36,252 bases of DNA from CAZBWE01 sp964495465 (GTDB taxonomy: Bacteria > Planctomycetota > Phycisphaerae > Sedimentisphaerales > Anaerobacaceae), in the NCBI GenBank assembly GCA_964495465.1, contig CAZBWE010000014.1, forward strand, positions 1 to 36,252. Direction: 5' to 3'. The position numbers and the translations under genes were made by a program. The notes under the pieces are model-generated. The model ran no database searches, was not told the DNA's origin, and saw only the letters and a list, made by a program, of their open reading frames with translations. This document shows, in pieces, positions 26,601-33,921 of the stretch (position 1 is its first letter; every line of letters begins with the position of its first letter).

Positions 26601-26920
26601 GATTTAAGCTGCTTACCTTGATAAACAATCCCGAAGCTCTGGTTCGACTTGACTTTGCTGCTGTCCCAGAGGTCGCCTTTGTTTTGCCTGAGATTTTCCT
26701 TGCTGCTGGCTGCCAGAATCTGATAGGCGGTTTGTGTTTGACCTCGCTCTTTGGATTCCAGAATCCAGCTTATCCGTGGTTTGGCTATGTCGATGGCAGG
26801 GGGATTGATATGATATTCGCAACGCAGCTCTTTTACTGTGATGCTGCTGCCTGCTGCATTTGCACTTTCACCCGATGACAACATTACGACCCCCAGAAGA
26901 ATTGCGGCTACCTGTTTCAT
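23696..26920 (-). CDS. Secreted alpha-L-rhamnosidase, GH78 family
   Basis: 1074 aa. The signal peptide is at residues 1-23 (VAAILLGVVMLSSGESANA). An N-terminal Fn3/beta-sandwich region follows (ITVKELRCEYHINPPAIDIAKPRISW pattern), then the rhamnosidase N domain and the (alpha/alpha)6 catalytic barrel. The GH78 signature DCPQRNERLGWTGDAQ begins at D660; E666 corresponds to the catalytic acid of characterised family members. C-terminal beta domain: YKSIHGKIVSDWKIDGQTF. It removes terminal alpha-L-rhamnose from plant or algal glycans. It lies 29 bp downstream of lepB in the same direction, so it may be partly cotranscribed. It has no PEP-CTERM or dockerin tail. Confidence 0.93.
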   Translation of the reverse strand: MKQVAAILLGVVMLSSGESANAAGSSITVKELRCEYHINPPAIDIAKPRISWILESKERGQTQTAYQILAASSKENLRQNKGDLWDSSKVKSNQSFGIVYQGKQLKSRSRCYWKVRIWDKNNKASAWSEPAHWAMGLLEPEDWRGKWIGYDAESPYQEKPYVLSIEGCKWIWLAEGEPQKSAPPGRRFFRRNFESDPDKKIKQGRLVLVVDNEAIVFVNGQEAGKATGWRNTTILNVSDKLKTGTNTLAIAVTNTGEADNPAGLAGKLLIEYETGDELNIFIDSLWKVSNIEQAGWQECDFDDAGWSNAKEIATIGDQPWRTPGESKLVLPALPYLRKAFSVDKPVERAMVYATALGLYELHINGKRAGEDCFTPGWTDYNKRVYYQSYDVTDLLASGENAIGAILGDGWFAGYLGGRLKREHYGSEPRLLVQLEIEFADGSRKIVATDESWRAAYGPLLEADFYMGESYDARKEAPGWDTAGFDDSGWDAVAVTDTVKAQVQSYPGVTVKKIMEIKPKKVTEPKKGAYVFDMGQNFAGWAQLKVKGKPGTKVVLRFAEVLNPDGTIYTQNLRIARCTDTYILSGKGEEVWEPRFTYHGYRYVEVTGYPGEPSLDSITGIVVHSDAPVVGSFECSNPMVNQLYSNIVWSQRSNYIEVPTDCPQRNERLGWTGDAQIFVRTATYNMDVAAFFTKWLIDLEDAQTPTGSFPDVAPRKATMGGGTAAWGDAGIICPWTIYQAYDDTQVIEKHYEAMKKWIDYLKENSDGLLRPDKGYGDWLSIEADTPKDVIATAYFAYSTRLFSKMADALGKNKDAKKYEKLFEQTKEAFNKAYVSEDAKIKGDTQTCYCLGLYFDLLPKDKREPAGQHLVEAIRRKNWHLSTGFVGLSYLLPVLTDIGYLDVAYRLLNNDTFPSWGYSIKNGATTIWERWDGWTEEKGFQDPGMNSFNHYAFGSVGQWLFGTVAGIETDGPGYNRIIIRPQLGGGLSYAKASYKSIHGKIVSDWKIDGQTFTLNVTIPANTTAMVYLPAKDAESVTEGGRAATKAKQVKFIRMEDKSAVFAIGAGQYQFVTELPQ

Positions 26921-26949
26921 TAATGTTCACTTTCGTGTTGGATTTTTAT

Positions 26950-28485
26950 TTACGGTTTTTTATATGAGCCGCCGTAGATGAATCGCATCTGGCCGACATT
27001 AGGGATTATTCCCCACGGGTCCCAGCCGGAGAGCTTGAACCCATCCGGCCAATAGACAAACAATGCTTTGCCGACCAGATAGTCACGCGGCACAGTACCC
27101 GGCTTATATGGCGGTCCGTTATTGGCCACTCCGGTGCTGTTCCACCACCTGCCGTCTTCGCTGTTGGGACTATTGTCGCCCAGCACGAAAAACTCGTCTT
27201 CGTCGAGTGTGAATGGATGCCCCTGTGTTGCTCTGCCGATTTCGTTGCTGTTGGCATATTTTTCTGATGTATAGTGAATATCTCTGAAAATGGCTATATG
27301 TGAGAGTGTAAGTTTCCCGCAGCCGAACGCTTTTACTTCCGGCTGAATATCTGTCTCTCTCCGGCCGGCGGCATCCGGACCGACTCCCAAATCGTATGTT
27401 AATTCTTCCTCGCCGAAGTGAAAAATTAACCTGTGGTCAACATTGCGAAATTCCACAAGCACCGGCTTTTTTGCAGCTATGGCATCGATTGACTTGCTGA
27501 TGAGTATCGTTTCTTCGCCTTCCAATGTTTTTGTAATGGCTATTTCGCCGGTAAAATCTACCAACGCACTATAATTGGTTTTATATTTGCTCAATGTTAT
27601 GCCGACCCGGCCCTGTGCTTTTGCCGAATTGACATAGAAACGCATCATCAGGTCGCTGCAGTATGCCATATCGGAATATCCTCTGACATCATCGTAGGCG
27701 TAGGTTACCCTGAAGTCATTACCCAGTGACGTGTCATAGAAGAAAGAATCGATTTGGTCATCGGGACTGTCTAAGTAAAACAGCGTTGGCTTCTCTTTGT
27801 CGTCGAGGACCCATTTTGAACCTTTGACATTCTTGAATGGCTGTTGCCAGGAGTGACCGTTGAACAGGCCTTCCTGTGGTCGAACCGGCTGGTAGTCGTT
27901 ATCGTAAACCGGCATCCAAAGTTGCTTTTGGACCTTTGCAGGTTTTTGGCTGATTTCGCCGTTGATATACACGTCGCCATCGATGATTTCAATAGTCTCC
28001 CCGGGAAGTCCAACTAATCGTTTAATGTAATTTATTGATGGCTCCGTTGGATTTTTGAATACTATTATGTCCCAGCGCTTTGGCTCAAAAAACTGATAGA
28101 GGCACTTTAGCACGAGTATCCTGTCTCCGTTAGCTATCGGCATTGTTCCGCCCGTCGGCTGATAGTAACCGCAGCTTGGGCAGCGCGAGGCTACGCGCCG
28201 TAGGGACATCTGTGGTATGCTGTCTGGCGGCAAACCGTATTTTTCCGGCACAAACCCGTAGTCGTATTTATATCCGCATTGCGGGCAGCAAAGCCGGAAA
28301 TGTGCCCCTTTAAGTGTATCGGCCATACTGCCGGTTGGTATGCGAAATGCCTCCATCACGAAGGCCCGGAAAACAAAGGCCAGTATGAAAGCTGTTATTA
28401 GCCATTCAAACGTGTTTGCTACTTCAGTTGCTCGGTCCTTTTTTTGTTCGTAGTCCTTCTTCAAGATGGTTTTATCTGGAGGCAT
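26950..28485 (-). CDS. lepB: Signal peptidase I with zinc-ribbon-like insertion
   Basis: 511 aa, much longer than typical bacterial LepB (200-330). One transmembrane helix lies at about residues 26-45, followed by box B with the nucleophile (RIPTGSMADT, S53). The catalytic Lys is in INYIKRLVGLPGE (K155). Box E is GDNSPNSEDGRWW near the C-terminus. Between Ser and Lys are two CxxC knuckles (CPQC 67-70 and CPSC 102-105), resembling a zinc ribbon. A large beta-rich insert fills about residues 180-430. It cleaves signal peptides on the outer face of the cytoplasmic membrane. The catalytic dyad is intact. Confidence 0.93.
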   Translation of the reverse strand: MPPDKTILKKDYEQKKDRATEVANTFEWLITAFILAFVFRAFVMEAFRIPTGSMADTLKGAHFRLCCPQCGYKYDYGFVPEKYGLPPDSIPQMSLRRVASRCPSCGYYQPTGGTMPIANGDRILVLKCLYQFFEPKRWDIIVFKNPTEPSINYIKRLVGLPGETIEIIDGDVYINGEISQKPAKVQKQLWMPVYDNDYQPVRPQEGLFNGHSWQQPFKNVKGSKWVLDDKEKPTLFYLDSPDDQIDSFFYDTSLGNDFRVTYAYDDVRGYSDMAYCSDLMMRFYVNSAKAQGRVGITLSKYKTNYSALVDFTGEIAITKTLEGEETILISKSIDAIAAKKPVLVEFRNVDHRLIFHFGEEELTYDLGVGPDAAGRRETDIQPEVKAFGCGKLTLSHIAIFRDIHYTSEKYANSNEIGRATQGHPFTLDEDEFFVLGDNSPNSEDGRWWNSTGVANNGPPYKPGTVPRDYLVGKALFVYWPDGFKLSGWDPWGIIPNVGQMRFIYGGSYKKP

Positions 28486-29082
28486 AAGTGTAAATTCTTT
28501 TATTTGGCAAGATTAGAGTTCACTATTTCATAAAGCTTTAAGCAATTTATGACGCCGCAATAGCTGTTTTCAATTGCTATATGGCTCATAGTAAAAAAGC
28601 CGGATACATACAAAAACCTGATTATCTGCATAATAGCTCGTCAGGTCAATAAACTATTTGTAATTCTGGCTTATTTTGCAAATAATCGGCATTGAGAGCC
28701 GATTGAAAATTGGTGTAAAAAAGAGTAAATACAGGTCTTGTGTACGGATACAGAATCGGGCTTTTTAAAATGATACAAAAGAGCAATTTGCGAAAATAAA
28801 AGTGGGACTAAAATGTGGGCTTATGTAACTTATTGCCTATACAGCACTTACGCTCGCCTAATAGAAGCTTGTTTATTGACATTTTGTTATTTTAAGATTT
28901 ATTGATTGGTTTTATTGCGCCGGAGTTTTTGTATATCACTAAATTTTTGTAAGATTTTTTTTAGAATCTGAAAATTTTGGCTAAAATTTACTTGATGTAT
29001 AGAAGTCTTTGTATTATAGTAGTTTGCGGTACTTTAGAGTGCTTTCTGTTGTTGTGTTTTCGCAGTTTAATCGGCCCGCCAA

Positions 29083-29180
29083 GGGCAAAGTCAAAGGACG
29101 GGATGGTTGACTTTGCAGTTGGTAAGGTATTTTTGGTTAAACAAATATATCGCGGAACCAGCCCAGAGGGTGCTTACCAA
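29083..29180 (+). ncRNA. Candidate structured RNA element of unknown class
   Basis: Two nested features are seen. A 9-bp stem GCAAAGTCA / TGACTTTGC (29085-29093 with 29107-29115) has a 13-nt purine-rich loop. A second stem, TTGGTAAG / CTTACCAA (29119-29126 with 29173-29180), encloses a smaller GGTT / AACC pairing. The stretch is more GC-rich than its surroundings. It fits no riboswitch or ncRNA consensus that I recognise. Either a leader of the HU-like gene or an independent small RNA is possible. Confidence 0.35.
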
Positions 29181-29206
29181 AGAGAGTAAATGTATAGAGG
29201 TGTGTG

Positions 29207-29275
29207 ATGAGCTGTTGGATTACCGAAAGGATTAATTTATCAGAGGGAAAACCGGCAGTGGCTTTTGGTAGGTAA
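29207..29275 (+). CDS. Possible 22-aa leader peptide
   Basis: ATG 29207 follows GAGG at 6-nt spacing. The frame reads MSCWITERINLSEGKPAVAFGR and stops at TAA 29273-29275, 47 bp before the HU-like gene. It could be an upstream peptide or a chance ORF; nothing but the ribosome-binding site supports it. Confidence 0.2.
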   Translation: MSCWITERINLSEGKPAVAFGR

Positions 29276-29322
29276 GCATAATCAAATTTCTCGAGCGCTT
29301 TTCCTGAAAAATGAGGTGGCCT

Positions 29323-29631
29323 ATGGCAACAGTTACAAAGAAAGAGCTTATTGATCGTATTGCAGAAAAAACACAGGCGAAAAGAGTTTTGGTTAAACGC
29401 ATAGTTCAGTCATTTCTTGATGAGATAACGTCGGAGCTGTGTGAAGATAACCGTTTGGAGTTTAGAGATTTTGGAGTCTTCGAGACCAGAACAAGGGCCG
29501 CGAGGGTCGCGCAGAATCCCAAAACTCTTCAGCGGGTTGAGGTTCCTGCAAAGCGAACAGTGAAATTTAAAATGGGTCGGTTAATGAGAGAGCATCTTTG
29601 TTCCGCCGCGAGTGAATCGGCTGAAGTGTAA
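29323..29631 (+). CDS. HU/IHF-family DNA-binding protein
   Basis: 102 aa from ATG 29323, with GAGG 6 nt upstream; the in-frame ATG at 29311 overlaps that site and is less likely. N-terminal helices are VTKKELIDRIAEKTQAKRVLVKRIVQSFLDEI (in two segments). The beta-arm region reads LEFRDFGVFETRTRAARVAQNPKT, where the usual RNPRTG arm tip is QNPKTL, retaining the Pro that intercalates DNA. Last strand and helix: VPAKRTVKFKMGRLMREHL. It bends and packages DNA as a dimer in the nucleoid. It is followed by a small csp gene. Confidence 0.92.
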   Translation: MATVTKKELIDRIAEKTQAKRVLVKRIVQSFLDEITSELCEDNRLEFRDFGVFETRTRAARVAQNPKTLQRVEVPAKRTVKFKMGRLMREHLCSAASESAEV

Positions 29632-29662
29632 TTTCTTTTGTAAAATGCCGTAGCCAAAAGCG

Positions 29663-29700
29663 AAAGGCGTGATAGTTCGAGGAAGAAAACCGCCTTTTTT
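29663..29700 (+). terminator. Probable terminator of the HU-like gene
   Basis: AAAGGCG (29663-29669) pairs with CGCCTTT (29691-29697), followed by T-rich sequence ending at 29700. The loop is long (21 nt). The right arm can instead pair with AAGGCG at 29706-29711, giving an alternative structure. Confidence 0.5.
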
Positions 29701-29763
29701 AGCATAAGGCGAGGCATATATGTAGTTGCTTGTTTTAGTAATGTTGTTCAAAAGGAGCGTTTT

Positions 29764-30003
29764 ATGTCGGACGGTAAAGTAAAGTGGTTCAACCCAAGAA
29801 AGGGTTACGGATTTATTGCGGGCCCTGACGGACGTGATATCTTCGTTCACTACTCAAGTATTTCGGGTGATGGGTATAGGACTCTTGCTGAAGGTGACAC
29901 TGTTAGTTTCGATACTGTTGAGGGTGAGAAGGGACTAAGAGCCGAAAACGTTGTCGCAAAGTCTGTTTTAGAAAATCAAACAGCTGACAAAAAAGAGTCG
30001 TAA
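29764..30003 (+). CDS. Cold-shock-domain protein (CspA family)
   Basis: 79 aa single cold-shock domain. RNP1 KGYGFI is at residues 13-18 and RNP2 DIFVHYS at 25-31, after the family start GKVKWFNPRKG. Bacterial Csps bind single-stranded RNA and DNA and act as RNA chaperones. A short polar tail (ENQTADKKES) is extra. AAAGGAG 7 nt upstream supports the start. The leader between the HU-like terminator and the ATG is about 60 nt. Confidence 0.94.
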   Translation: MSDGKVKWFNPRKGYGFIAGPDGRDIFVHYSSISGDGYRTLAEGDTVSFDTVEGEKGLRAENVVAKSVLENQTADKKES

Positions 30004-30337
30004 AACTGCTTTGTTGTATTGCGTCGGGGAGGTTGTAAGCAAATCTTTTGTTTCTCATTCCCTGATTGCCTGATTTAATACAAAAGCAGCAGCGGTATTG
30101 CAGTAATGTCTTTGCGTGTATTATACGGTGCATCGCAGTACGGTTTTTTACATAGGCAGGTGCTCACTTGGGGGTATCTTTATACCCGGATATGATTGTT
30201 TTTGGTGGTTTTGTGCTTTTTGCAGAAAAAAGCGTTTTTGTCCTGTGGTTTTTTAATTGAGATTTGATAAACTTTGTGTTATTTACACAGACTAATTTCA
30301 AGTAAGATAAGAGTAGTATTTCGTTTAGTGCCGATTT
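30004..30337. other. Intergenic region with several hairpins (334 bp)
   Basis: No gene was seen. There is a 13-bp long-range pairing with a 2-nt bulge (CTGCTTT..TGTATT at 30006-30020 with AATACAAAAGCAG at 30077-30089). A GGGTAT-CTTT-ATACCC hairpin lies at 30172-30187. An A/T-rich terminator-like hairpin, GCTTTTT-N5-AAAAAGC followed by GTTTTT, lies at 30215-30239. Confidence 0.5.
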
Positions 30338-30973
30338 ATGTTTACTACAGATGTCAAATCCGGCCTGGATTGTAATGTGCTTGTCCTGAATAAGCACTAT
30401 ATGGCTATCCGAGTGGTGGGGGTAAAGCGGGCCTTTTCTCTGTTATTTCGCGACCTGGCTGAGGTCGTCTATGTTGACCAGGGAAGATATTCAAACTACG
30501 ATTTTCAGAGTTGGTGTGAAGTAAGTCAATTCAAACGCCGTTTCGAGCCGGATGGTTATGATTGGGTAGCGACCGTCAATTTTCATATTGCTGTGCCAAG
30601 GATTATTCGACTGTTATTTTACGACCGATTGCCGCGAACTGAAGTGAAGCTTAATCGCCGGAACATCTTCGCTCGTGATAAAAATATTTGTCAATATTGT
30701 GGCAAGCGCCAGCCGACCGCTGAGTTGTCGCTTGACCACGTTATACCACGCAGTATGGGTGGAAAATCACTTTGGGAAAACATTGTGTGTGCCTGCACCG
30801 AGTGCAACGTCAAAAAAGGTGGCCGAACCCCGAAGCAGGCAAATATGACGCTTATCCGAAAGCCGGTCAGGCCTAAACGCAATCCCCTCCTTCATATCCA
30901 CCTGGGCCACCAGCGATATCGTAGCTGGAAGCAGTTCCTTGACCACGCATACTGGTCCGTTGAGCTAAAATAA
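30338..30973 (+). CDS. HNH endonuclease family protein
   Basis: 211 aa. The HNH/zinc-finger nuclease core is in the C-terminal half: CQYC (118-121), the catalytic-type H134 in LSLDHVIPRS, N148 in LWENIV, and CTEC (153-156), followed by NVKKGGRTP. The N-terminal about 100 residues (VLVLNKHYMAIRVVGVKRAFSLLF) are a conserved extension typical of chromosomally encoded, stand-alone HNH proteins in several phyla. The function is unknown; nicking or repair-type roles are possible. No intron, phage or restriction genes adjoin it. The start has only a weak ribosome-binding site. Confidence 0.85.
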   Translation: MFTTDVKSGLDCNVLVLNKHYMAIRVVGVKRAFSLLFRDLAEVVYVDQGRYSNYDFQSWCEVSQFKRRFEPDGYDWVATVNFHIAVPRIIRLLFYDRLPRTEVKLNRRNIFARDKNICQYCGKRQPTAELSLDHVIPRSMGGKSLWENIVCACTECNVKKGGRTPKQANMTLIRKPVRPKRNPLLHIHLGHQRYRSWKQFLDHAYWSVELK

Positions 30974-31058
30974 AATTATAAATCAATCCGATTTTGCTGC
31001 CGTATTTACCCGGAATGTATATTTTCTGCAATTGATATAAACGAACTGTGCCGCATAC

Positions 31059-31087
31059 TTGACAAAACGTGTAAAATTCTATATAAT
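31059..31087 (+). promoter_or_regulatory. Consensus sigma-70 promoter
   Basis: TTGACA (31059-31064), a 17-bp spacer, TATAAT (31082-31087): both hexamers and the spacing are exactly consensus. The predicted start near 31094 gives a leader of about 90 nt before the GH30-like gene. Confidence 0.85.
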
Positions 31088-31183
31088 AGATAGTTGTAAG
31101 ATATAGTGTTTTTTGTTGTTTTATGGGGTTCTATTCCAAAGAAAACTGCTAAACCACGCTGTAATAAGGGTGAAGTGACGAGG

Positions 31184-33259
31184 ATGAAGAGCCGACGAAA
31201 TATCGCTGTCCGGCAGTTATTTCTTTCGCTGATGATAACTTTCCTGATAGTTGCCTCTTTACAAGCTGCCGGAAATCTCCTGACCAACCCGGGCTTTGAG
31301 GATGGGACCACGGGATGGAACAGCCGCGGCGGTTGCACACTGTCAACATCGACTGTCAGTCGAAGCGGCAGCTATAGTGGATACTCCACCGGTAGAAGCT
31401 CTTACTGGCAGGGAATCAAACAATCGATGTTGGACAAAATGCAGCCGGGTGAAACCTACAGCATCTCCGGCTGGGTAATGCTCGAAAATTCTTCCAGCGA
31501 CGAAATTGCTGTCACTTTTGAGCAGGAGGATGGCAGCGGCACTCACTATATCCGCGTGGATACCGCAACCGGTTCTAACAGCTCCTGGACTCGGCTATCA
31601 GGCCAGTTCACGCTTGATGTGGTTGGGACACTGATAACTTTGGACCTTTACTTCGAAGGTCCTGCAGCGGGAGTTAATTTCTATCTCGACGATGCAGAAG
31701 TATTGGGTGATGGCGTTGAGCCGCCGGATGCTAATGCTGTCGGCATGGTGGAGATTGGTATCGTCTATCAGGAGCTTGAAGGTTTTGGTGCCAGCGGCGC
31801 CTGGTATACAAACTGGTTGCTTGCTCACCCTTTGAAAAATGAGATTTACGATGTTCTTTTCGGGCAATTGGGTCTCGACATTTACAGGTTACGAAACACT
31901 TACGATCAGGGCCCCGGCGGTGCTTCATACATAGACGATTCTGCTGAAATCGTCACTGCTGCGGAGGATTCATTAGGATATCCAGTCAAAATCATGATTT
32001 CCTCCTGGTCACCACCTGATTATCTTAAAAGCGACGCAAATTTAGCCGGCGGAACCCTTAAAAAAGACATTTACGGTGATTACATGTATGATGAGTTTGC
32101 AGACTGGTGGGCGGACAGTCTGGACGAGTTTTCCAGCCACGGCATAAATGCCGACTATATCAACATACAAAATGAACCAAACTGGGTAGCAAGTTGGGAT
32201 ACCTGTTTATTAGACCCGAGTGAAAGTGCAACTGTCGCCGGCTATAATGAATCTTTCGAGGCCGTTTGGCAAAAGCTGAATACCGAAATGGGCTCAGCCA
32301 TGCCTAAGATGCTTGCCGCTGAGGCAAGGAACATATCTCTGTCTGGGAATTATTTAGATAATCTAATTAACGATTCTCACGTCTACGGTTACGCTCACCA
32401 TCTTTATGGTGACGGTAGCGGTAACAATCCGGATGCTTATATTCCGGCAATGACCAGCTTTGCTTCACAATACGGCGACAGGCCACTGATGCAAACAGAG
32501 TACGAGGACTCAACGGGTGCGTGGCCCGATGCATTGAAACTGGCGCTCTTAATGCATAACTCTCTGACTGTCGAGGAAGTATCTGTATATCTGTACTGGG
32601 ATTTGTTCTGGGGATCTTCCGGAGGCCTTGTGACACTTCCTTCGTATGGAAGTTCCAGCTATACTATCAACTCCGATTACTATGGGTTTAAGCACTTTTC
32701 AGCCTTCATAGATTCCGGATGGCATCGTGTAGAGGCCTCGACCGATTCAAACGCCCTGCGCATCTCGGCCTTTAAGAACGCCGATGATACCGAGCTGTCG
32801 ATTGTAATCATAAATGTCTCGGACGTCTGTATCAACTTAGCCCTTTCATTGGAGGATTTTTCTCCTGGCACTTCGAGTGTGTATCGAACCAGTGAATCTG
32901 AGAATGCCGCATATATTGGCACTTTCGACGAATCGCAATCCATTGAGCTTCCCCCACAGACAATCACCACTGTCAGCTTGACTGGCAGCTACACACCTGA
33001 TTTCTCAAACTGCGGCGAAGTTTTGGCTGCCGGTTATGGCTTGGCATCGGACATCAGCGATGACTGTTATGTAAATTATATCGACCTTGAGATTATGACC
33101 AATTATTGGCTGGCGACTAATTGTGGAGACCTCAATAATTGTGGCGGGGCAGACTTTGAGCCGGATGGTGACGTTGATTTTATTGATTTAGGTACGTTTT
33201 TACTTCAGTGGCTGCAGTGCAATGACCCTCAGGACCCAAGCTGTTCGCCAAACTGGTAA
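31184..33259 (+). CDS. Secreted GH30-like hydrolase with N-terminal CBM and dockerin-like tail
   Basis: 691 aa from ATG 31184, chosen because a signal peptide follows directly (RQLFLSLMITFLIVASLQAA). A CBM4/9-like beta-sandwich comes next (about residues 28-175: NLLTNPGFEDGTTGW through VNFYLDDAEVLG). The GH30-type (beta/alpha)8 domain spans about 190-620. Putative acid/base is E331 in INIQNEPNW and nucleophile E439 in MQTEYEDS. The C-terminus holds two D-x-D calcium-loop repeats (DISDDCYVNYIDLEIM and EPDGDVDFIDLGTFLLQW), a dockerin-like module common in planctomycete exoenzymes. A likely substrate is xylan or glucuronoxylan, by family knowledge only. Preceded by a perfect sigma-70 promoter. 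Confidence 0.85.
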   Translation: MKSRRNIAVRQLFLSLMITFLIVASLQAAGNLLTNPGFEDGTTGWNSRGGCTLSTSTVSRSGSYSGYSTGRSSYWQGIKQSMLDKMQPGETYSISGWVMLENSSSDEIAVTFEQEDGSGTHYIRVDTATGSNSSWTRLSGQFTLDVVGTLITLDLYFEGPAAGVNFYLDDAEVLGDGVEPPDANAVGMVEIGIVYQELEGFGASGAWYTNWLLAHPLKNEIYDVLFGQLGLDIYRLRNTYDQGPGGASYIDDSAEIVTAAEDSLGYPVKIMISSWSPPDYLKSDANLAGGTLKKDIYGDYMYDEFADWWADSLDEFSSHGINADYINIQNEPNWVASWDTCLLDPSESATVAGYNESFEAVWQKLNTEMGSAMPKMLAAEARNISLSGNYLDNLINDSHVYGYAHHLYGDGSGNNPDAYIPAMTSFASQYGDRPLMQTEYEDSTGAWPDALKLALLMHNSLTVEEVSVYLYWDLFWGSSGGLVTLPSYGSSSYTINSDYYGFKHFSAFIDSGWHRVEASTDSNALRISAFKNADDTELSIVIINVSDVCINLALSLEDFSPGTSSVYRTSESENAAYIGTFDESQSIELPPQTITTVSLTGSYTPDFSNCGEVLAAGYGLASDISDDCYVNYIDLEIMTNYWLATNCGDLNNCGGADFEPDGDVDFIDLGTFLLQWLQCNDPQDPSCSPNW

Positions 33260-33276
33260 GCCGGTTCCGATTGTTT

Positions 33277-33370
33277 AGAGCTTATAACAAAACTATACAT
33301 TGCATTTTCTCATTCCCGCGAAAGCGGGAATCCAGGTGTCTTTTATTAAACTAATTTTATGTTTTGTTAT
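33277..33370 (+). repeat. MITE/REP-like palindromic element, copy B
   Basis: The central hairpin ATTCCCGC-GAAA-GCGGGAAT is perfect. The ends are a 10-bp perfect inverted repeat, ATAACAAAAC (33284-33293) and GTTTTGTTAT (33361-33370). It is homologous to 23387-23478. It lies just after the GH30-like gene and may also act as its transcription end. Confidence 0.8.
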
Positions 33371-33413
33371 TGTTTCTTGTAAGTCACTATCCTCTATAAG
33401 CAGTTCGATTGTC

Positions 33414-33734
33414 TCAGGGGCCAGCACTTCTTTGTGAAGCAACGAATAATGCTTTGAAGTAATTTTTTATCCAGCCCCAGTGCAGGATGATATGCACAGC
33501 CATTAGAACCACAAACGCAATTGCCAGATAGAAATGAATATCACCCCATTCATGCCGGCTCATCGACCACAGTTCATTAATCTCGCCGCGTCCCCTGCCT
33601 CCACTGATTTCCCGTCCGTAGCCGCTGCTGCCGGGCGGCAATATGAACTTGATTATAGAGCCGGTGAAGCTTAAACCTAATAAGGCAGTAAAACTAATTA
33701 CATCCACAACAAAATTCAGCGTTGTGCGTTTCAT
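33414..33734 (-). CDS. DUF4405-like small membrane protein
   Basis: 106 aa with two or three hydrophobic helices (about residues 7-30 and 66-88) and a Gly-rich loop between. Histidines H61, H67, H81 and H85 (SRHEWGDIHFYLAIAF; VHIILHW) fall on helical faces, as in cytochrome-b-like DUF4405 proteins, so haem binding is possible. An AAAGGGGG ribosome-binding site supports ATG 33734. It is encoded alone between two plus-strand genes. No function is established. Confidence 0.75.
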   Translation of the reverse strand: MKRTTLNFVVDVISFTALLGLSFTGSIIKFILPPGSSGYGREISGGRGRGEINELWSMSRHEWGDIHFYLAIAFVVLMAVHIILHWGWIKNYFKALFVASQRSAGP

Positions 33735-33921
33735 TATACCCCCTTTTAAGTAAAATGAGCTTTAGATATCTATTAAAAAGATTATCTTATGGATATTGTT
33801 GTCTGTAAAGGAAAAATTGTAAAATGGTTTTAGTGGAAACATTAGCCGTAATAAGGTATAAAAAGGCGGAAGTAAAAAAACATAGAATGTGTTTCGCAAT
33901 ACGAGATTAGGGAGATATAAA

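Larger units (their letters stand above)
28486..29322. other. Long AT-rich non-coding region (about 840 bp)
   Basis: It separates divergent lepB and the HU-like gene. The left 500 bp are strongly AT-rich without a credible ORF. The right part (29083-29180) has a compositionally different, foldable stretch, described separately. A 22-codon ORF with a GAGG ribosome-binding site is at 29207-29275. A TTGACA at about 28878 lacks a good -10 partner. Confidence 0.6.

Noticed and set aside
28878..28907. TTGACA with downstream TTATT as promoter in the long gap
   Set aside because: No acceptable -10 hexamer at 16-18 bp spacing in very AT-rich DNA.
29204..29228. Hammerhead-ribozyme-like string (TGATGA ... 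CGAAA)
   Set aside because: The bases between do not form stem II, the conserved C before TGATGA is G, and no matching stems I and III were found.
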